DNA of 64,000 nt, taken from NCBI RefSeq assembly GCF_900100845.1, contig NZ_FNFP01000001.1:62001-126000 (forward strand), written 5' to 3'. The translations under genes were made by a program, and so were the position numbers. Below the pieces are notes generated by a model, which saw only the letters and a list, made by a program, of their open reading frames with translations, made no database searches and had not been told where the DNA came from. Below, piece after piece: positions 60,325-64,000 of the stretch (positions are counted from its first letter, which is position 1; each line of letters starts with the position of its first letter). The DNA is from Natronincola ferrireducens (lineage in GTDB: Bacteria > Bacillota > Clostridia > Peptostreptococcales > Natronincolaceae).

Positions 60325-61387
60325 CTTAGTGAAGAAAAGTGTAAAAAGCCTTATACCCTATAGGGTGGAGGAATGTCAAGATGCCATCAAGCTGGATGCC
60401 AATGAAAACAACAACGTAGCCTATTTGCTAAATCAAAAAATTGCTAAGGCCCTAATGGAGCTAAAGGTCAACCAATACCCCGATAGTGATTGTTGTCGGT
60501 TAAGGGGTCAACTGGGAAGGGAATTGGGATTATCTCCCCAACAGCTTTTGATGGGATGTGGTTCAGATCAGTTGATCTCCCTTGTTATCAATAGCTTTGT
60601 AGGGGAAGGAGATAAGGTGTTAACCCTCACCCCCACCTTTGGTATGTATAAACTCAGCACCCAAATAGCTGGTGGAGCTACGGTGGAGGTGCCGCTGGGG
60701 GAGGATTTCACCTTTGATTTCTACAGTTTTATGAAGGCCCTCAGAAGAGAAAGTCCTAAGGTCATCTTTTTAACTACACCTAATAACCCTACAGGGGGGA
60801 TTATTCCACGGGAGCAGCTGATTAAGATTATAGAATATGCCAACGCCATTGTAGTAGTAGATGAGGCCTATTATGAGTTCTGTGGAGAGACGGTAATAGA
60901 TCTGGTAAATTATTATCCGAACCTTGTTGTCCTAAGGACCCTATCCAAAGGCTATGGCTTGGCGGGGGCTAGGGTAGGCTATGCTGCGGGAGGCAGGGGG
61001 ATCATGGGGATTTTATACAAAGTAAAGCCCCCCTACAATGTCAGCAGTATAAGCCAGCTGGCAGCCCAAGTATGCCTAGACAATAGGGGTTTTATAGAAG
61101 CTGAAATTCAAGAGGTTATTAAAGAGAGAGAAAAGCTGAGGACAGCTCTAGAGGCCATGGGAATGAAGGTCTATAAGAGCTATGGAAATTTCCTCCTCTG
61201 TAGGCTGGATAAGGCAAAAGAGATGTATAATTACTTATTGGAAAATAAGGTACTGGTAAGATACTTTGGGGAGGAAGGTCCTTTAGCTGGATGCCTTCGC
61301 ATCACCATTGGCACCAAGGAGGAAAACCAACTGGTGCTGAAGCTTCTACAGGAGATATTGGACGTCACCACCGAAGTAGCTGTCTAG
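60305..61387 (+). CDS. hisC: Histidinol-phosphate aminotransferase
   Basis: A class I/II PLP aminotransferase that makes histidinol phosphate from imidazoleacetol phosphate. The 360 residues match HisC. KLDANENN, MGCGSDQLISLVI, TTPNNPTGG, the Asp-Tyr motif VVDEAYYEF and the PLP-Lys in LRTLSKGYGLAGARVGY are present. The start at 60305 overlaps the end of hisD; ATGs at 60311 and 60314 are alternatives. The gene ends 192 bases before hisB, in a gap filled by repeats. Confidence 0.95.
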   Translation: MKMMINSLVKKSVKSLIPYRVEECQDAIKLDANENNNVAYLLNQKIAKALMELKVNQYPDSDCCRLRGQLGRELGLSPQQLLMGCGSDQLISLVINSFVGEGDKVLTLTPTFGMYKLSTQIAGGATVEVPLGEDFTFDFYSFMKALRRESPKVIFLTTPNNPTGGIIPREQLIKIIEYANAIVVVDEAYYEFCGETVIDLVNYYPNLVVLRTLSKGYGLAGARVGYAAGGRGIMGILYKVKPPYNVSSISQLAAQVCLDNRGFIEAEIQEVIKEREKLRTALEAMGMKVYKSYGNFLLCRLDKAKEMYNYLLENKVLVRYFGEEGPLAGCLRITIGTKEENQLVLKLLQEILDVTTEVAV

Positions 61388-61427
61388 TCGTAGGGGGAGG
61401 TTTTCACGCCTGCCCATTAAACAAAGG

Positions 61428-61464
61428 ACGATGTCATCCTGAGCAACAGCGAAGGATCCTATGC
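61428..61464. repeat. GTCATCCTGA half unit inside the his operon
   Basis: TGTCATCCTGAGCAACAGCG then AAGGATCCTATG equals the left arm of the dispersed palindrome; no right arm is present. Confidence 0.7.
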
Positions 61465-61492
61465 TTTACGGGGTATGTTGCCTTGACAGAAA

Positions 61493-61533
61493 CAAGGTTT
61501 TGGTTTTTCTTGACCTCAACCTTGACCTTAACC
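61493..61533 (+). repeat. CCTTAACC-type hairpin upstream of hisB
   Basis: CAAGGTT (61493-61499) pairs with AACCTTG (61518-61524) and GGT pairs with ACC inside it. The tract continues as ACCTCAACCTTGACCTTAAC. It is the fullest copy of the tract family. Confidence 0.65.
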
Positions 61534-61534
61534 T

Positions 61535-61560
61535 ATTAAAACAACGACAGTTGTTTTAAT
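61535..61560 (+). promoter_or_regulatory. Perfect hairpin 20 bases before hisB
   Basis: ATTAAAACAAC and GTTGTTTTAAT flank GACA, an 11-bp perfect stem. No T run follows on this strand, so termination is unlikely; an RNA-stability or protein-binding role for the internal hisB leader is possible. Confidence 0.5.
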
Positions 61561-61579
61561 CTATGAAAAGGAGGATACC

Positions 61580-62170
61580 ATGAAAAACCGAAAACACATA
61601 CTACAACGAACTACCACAGAAACAACGATAGAAATAGAGATGGATTTAGACGGGAAGGGACAGAGCAATATCCACACCGGCATTGGCTTCTTTGATCATA
61701 TGCTCCACCAAATCGCCCGTCATGGTTTCATGGATTTACATATTAAGGCAAAGGGGGATTTGGAGGTGGATTTCCATCATACGGTGGAGGATGTAGGGAT
61801 TGTCCTAGGTCAGGCCATAGCTGGAGCCTTAGGAGAAAAAAAGGGGATTGTACGCTATGCCACCACCTTTACTCCCATGGACGAGGCCTTATCTATGGTA
61901 TCGATGGATATCAGCGGTAGACCCTATCTCCATTATGATGTCCCCTTTCATGGAGAACTAACGGGAAGCTTTGAGGTTCAGCTGGTGGAGGAATTTTTTA
62001 GAGCCTTAGCCTTTCAAGCAGGCATAACCCTCCACATCCAAAACTCCTACGGAAAAAACAATCACCATATTATAGAAAGTATTTTTAAAGCCTTCGGCAG
62101 GGCCTTAGATACTGCCACTAGATTAGACCCTAGAATAGAAGGGGTAATGTCTACTAAAGGACAGTTGTAA
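61580..62170 (+). CDS. hisB: Imidazoleglycerol-phosphate dehydratase
   Basis: A 196-residue enzyme, single-function as in most bacteria. It removes water from IGP to give imidazoleacetol phosphate. The two His-rich metal motifs are clear: DFHHTVEDVGIVLG and NNHHIIESIFKAFGRAL, with GIGFFDHMLHQIARHG before them. AAAAGGAGG precedes the ATG. A gap with repeats and hairpins precedes it, and hisA follows after 15 bases; the usual hisH is absent from that place. Confidence 0.96.
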   Translation: MKNRKHILQRTTTETTIEIEMDLDGKGQSNIHTGIGFFDHMLHQIARHGFMDLHIKAKGDLEVDFHHTVEDVGIVLGQAIAGALGEKKGIVRYATTFTPMDEALSMVSMDISGRPYLHYDVPFHGELTGSFEVQLVEEFFRALAFQAGITLHIQNSYGKNNHHIIESIFKAFGRALDTATRLDPRIEGVMSTKGQL

Positions 62171-62185
62171 AAAGGAGCTGGTAAC

Positions 62186-62896
62186 ATGATAATTTATCCT
62201 GCTATAGATATTAAAGAGGGTAAGTGTGTGAGATTAACACAGGGAAAATTTACAGAGGAAAAAATTTATTTTCAACAACCGAAGGATGTGGCAAAAATGT
62301 GGCAGGAAAAGGGGGCAGAAGTCCTTCACATTGTGGATTTAGATGGGGCATTACAAGGGATATCCAAAAATCTTTCTGTGATTAAGGAAATTCTAGAGGC
62401 GGTAGATATTCCCATACAGGTGGGGGGAGGCATAAGAAACAAACAAACCCTAGAAGTCCTCTTTGATATAGGTGTGGAGAAGATAATTTTAGGTACAAAG
62501 GCCATAGAGGATAAAGGATTTCTTAAGGAACTGGTGGAGAAATATGATAGGAAAATCATCGTATCCATTGATGCAAAGGAGGGCTATGTAGCCACCGATG
62601 GATGGACGAAAGCCAGTGGAGTGAGGGCCATAGACCTTGCAGCTGAGATGGAGGAGATGGGGGTAAAAACCATTATTTATACCGATATTGCTAGGGATGG
62701 TATGTTAAAGGGGCCCAATTTTGAGAGCATCCAGGATTTGCAGGAAAGAACTAGGGTAGATATAATCGCTTCGGGAGGAGTGACCTCTATGGAAGACCTA
62801 CAAAAGCTATCAACAATCGGCGTGGCAGGTGCCATCGTAGGAAAGGCCCTTTATGAAGGAAAGATTGATTTAGAAAAGGTAAAGGAGGGATGTTAA
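62186..62896 (+). CDS. hisA: Phosphoribosylformimino-AICAR-phosphate isomerase
   Basis: A 236-residue TIM barrel that isomerises ProFAR to [24 protein letters not shown] has the catalytic Asp, then [21 protein letters not shown] and [14 protein letters not shown]. The last is the second phosphate and active-site region of HisA. The C-terminal [10 protein letters not shown] matches. AAAGGAG precedes the ATG. hisF starts 1 base after its stop. Confidence 0.96.
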   Translation: MIIYPAIDIKEGKCVRLTQGKFTEEKIYFQQPKDVAKMWQEKGAEVLHIVDLDGALQGISKNLSVIKEILEAVDIPIQVGGGIRNKQTLEVLFDIGVEKIILGTKAIEDKGFLKELVEKYDRKIIVSIDAKEGYVATDGWTKASGVRAIDLAAEMEEMGVKTIIYTDIARDGMLKGPNFESIQDLQERTRVDIIASGGVTSMEDLQKLSTIGVAGAIVGKALYEGKIDLEKVKEGC

Positions 62897-62897
62897 A

Positions 62898-63659
62898 ATG
62901 CTTACCAAACGAATCATACCCTGTCTAGATGTGGATAAGGGACGGGTTGTAAAGGGCATTAATTTTGTGGATCTAAAGGATGTAGGAGATCCTGTGGAGG
63001 TGGCTAAGGCCTATAACCGACAGGGGGCAGATGAACTGGTGTTTTTAGACATCACCGCCTCCAATGAAGAAAGGGACATTCTACTGGATGTGGTGAAGAA
63101 GACGGCCCAAGAGATTACTATTCCCTTGACGGTGGGGGGAGGTATCAGAAGCACCGATGATTTTCGACGGGTTCTAGAAAGTGGTGCTGATAAGGTTTCC
63201 ATTAACTCAGCTGCTGTAAAAAATCCTAAGCTAATCACAGAATGTGCCAGACTATTTGGCTCCCAAGTGGTGGTGGCCATCGATGTTAAAAGACAACGGG
63301 ATGGGAGCTATCACGTCTATATCAAAGGTGGGCAAGAGGACACAGGATTAGAAGCAGTAGCCTGGGCTAGGGAAGTAGAAAAGCTGGGGGCAGGGGAAAT
63401 CCTACTTACCAGTATGGATGGAGATGGCACCAAAGGAGGGTATGATCTAGAAATTACCCGACAGGTCAGTGAAGCTGTAGGCATCCCCGTCATCGCCTCT
63501 GGTGGAGCAGGAAATTCCGAGGATTTCTACGATGTATTTACCGAGGGAAAGGCAGATGCAGCACTGGCGGCCTCTTTATTTCATTTTAAGGAAGTGGCCA
63601 TAGGGGAATTAAAGAACTATTTAAAGGAAAAAGGCATACCCATAAAAACAAACCCCTAG
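62898..63659 (+). CDS. hisF: Imidazole glycerol phosphate synthase, cyclase subunit
   Basis: A 253-residue TIM barrel that, with glutaminase HisH, converts PRFAR plus ammonia to IGP and [44 protein letters not shown] and [15 protein letters not shown] carry the conserved Asp residues and phosphate loops. GGAGGG overlaps the end of hisA and precedes the ATG. No hisH is seen in the window, so ammonia delivery must come from a gene elsewhere or from free ammonia. Confidence 0.97.
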   Translation: MLTKRIIPCLDVDKGRVVKGINFVDLKDVGDPVEVAKAYNRQGADELVFLDITASNEERDILLDVVKKTAQEITIPLTVGGGIRSTDDFRRVLESGADKVSINSAAVKNPKLITECARLFGSQVVVAIDVKRQRDGSYHVYIKGGQEDTGLEAVAWAREVEKLGAGEILLTSMDGDGTKGGYDLEITRQVSEAVGIPVIASGGAGNSEDFYDVFTEGKADAALAASLFHFKEVAIGELKNYLKEKGIPIKTNP

Positions 63660-63661
63660 CA

Positions 63662-63762
63662 GTTGTCATCATGAGGGCAGCCACAATGTCATCTGAGCAA
63701 AGCAAAGGATCTTATGCTTTTATGTACTCATTCTCATTAGTAGGGGCGACCTTAGGTCGCCT
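63662..63762. repeat. Repeat cluster between hisF and hisI
   Basis: GTCATCATGAGGGCAGCC and GTCATCTGAGCAAAGCAAAG are worn arms of the dispersed palindrome. GTAGGGGCGACC/GGTCGCCT (63740-63762) is a hairpin of the GTAGGG family. Confidence 0.65.
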
Positions 63763-63780
63763 AAAAGCAACAGAAAGCAG

Positions 63781-64000
63781 GTGAAAAAAATAAAAGACTT
63801 AACAAACCTAAAATTTGATAAAAAAGGACTAATCCCCACCATCATAAAGGAATCCACCACAGGAGAGGTTCTGATGCTGGCCTATATGAATAAGACCTCC
63901 CTGACAAAAACCCTAGAAACAGGAGAAACCTGGTTTTGGAGTCGCAGCAGGGGGGAGCTATGGCATAAGGGAGCCACCTCTGGACACACCCAACAGGTGA
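63781..64000 (+). CDS. hisI: Phosphoribosyl-AMP cyclohydrolase, N-terminal part
   Basis: The open frame starts with a GTG at 63781 and runs off the window end. It reads [20 protein letters not shown], then [35 protein letters not shown]. These are the known HisI motifs, including the metal-site residues in [12 protein letters not shown]. It opens the imidazole ring of PR-AMP. The ribosome binding site (AAAGCAG) is weak. Whether hisE is fused at the C-terminus cannot be seen. Confidence 0.9.
   Translation, partial: MKKIKDLTNLKFDKKGLIPTIIKESTTGEVLMLAYMNKTSLTKTLETGETWFWSRSRGELWHKGATSGHTQQV

Noticed and set aside
61291-61539. Frame overlapping the end of hisC
   Set aside because: It is an out-of-frame shadow of hisC running into repeats, with no ribosome binding site.

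Overview
This window reads as a chromosomal segment of an AT-rich, endospore-forming, monoderm member of the Clostridia. An Alkaliphilus/Natronincola-type organism is my best guess, from memory of gene content only. The grounds are the sporulation gene order (spoVT, yabM-like, mazG, rqcP, yabP, yabQ, divIC, yabR, spoIIE), a Spo0A-type promoter before spoIIE, SLH-domain surface proteins and purine-rich ribosome binding sites on nearly every gene. No rRNA, tRNA, CRISPR array, prophage or intact transposase was seen. Almost all genes lie on the + strand.

Layout. (1) 1-7200: housekeeping run glmU(3' end)-prs-pth-small PrsW-like membrane protein-mfd-PrsA-like foldase lipoprotein. (2) 7400-18900: sporulation and division cluster like the Bacillus spoVT-to-spoIIE region, with hup, a SpoIID-like lipoprotein and a Ppx/GppA phosphatase added. 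(3) 19100-24700: a secreted YtcJ-type amidohydrolase, two minus-strand genes (an unrecognised helical protein and a copper-amine-oxidase-N-domain protein) and a secreted polysaccharide deacetylase. (4) 24900-42700: a surface-protein locus with a 2126-residue IPT/TIG protein, two SLH proteins, an abundant S-layer-like protein with a strong promoter and 5' hairpin, a TolC-like coiled-coil protein and a further copper-amine-oxidase-N protein. (5) 43000-51300: surface glycan genes. rmlA, rmlB, a 3,4-ketoisomerase, an N-acetyltransferase and a sugar aminotransferase would make a dTDP-3-acetamido-3,6-dideoxyhexose, the type of sugar found in S-layer glycans. GtrB-, GtrA- and GT-C-type genes follow. 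(6) 51600-57000: a small membrane transporter, a minus-strand ComK-like gene with a LexA-type box in its promoter, and a membrane protein-VTC-DUF4956-CotH operon. (7) 57000-64000: histidine operon hisZ-G-D-C-B-A-F-I (hisI cut by the window end), with a long palindrome between promoter and hisZ and with no hisH.

Non-coding DNA is unusually rich in dispersed repeats. They include a roughly 115-bp three-hairpin element in two inverted copies, a MITE-like family with GGCTATGTTAAA-type ends, GTCATCCTGA palindromes, REP-like GGGGACTGTCC units (one inside the signal-peptide codons of a gene), GTAGGGAAGGGTC hairpins (one provides the stop codon of the giant surface gene), and degenerate CCTTAACCTCAACC tracts just upstream of several start codons.

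Regions 4 and 5 plausibly work together: S-layer and SLH proteins plus the machinery to make and attach an S-layer-type deoxyaminosugar. The leads I rate highest are the ComK-like gene with its LexA-type operator, the VTC-DUF4956-CotH operon, the REP unit captured in a signal peptide, the structured RNA-like element before rmlA, and the histidine operon without hisH.
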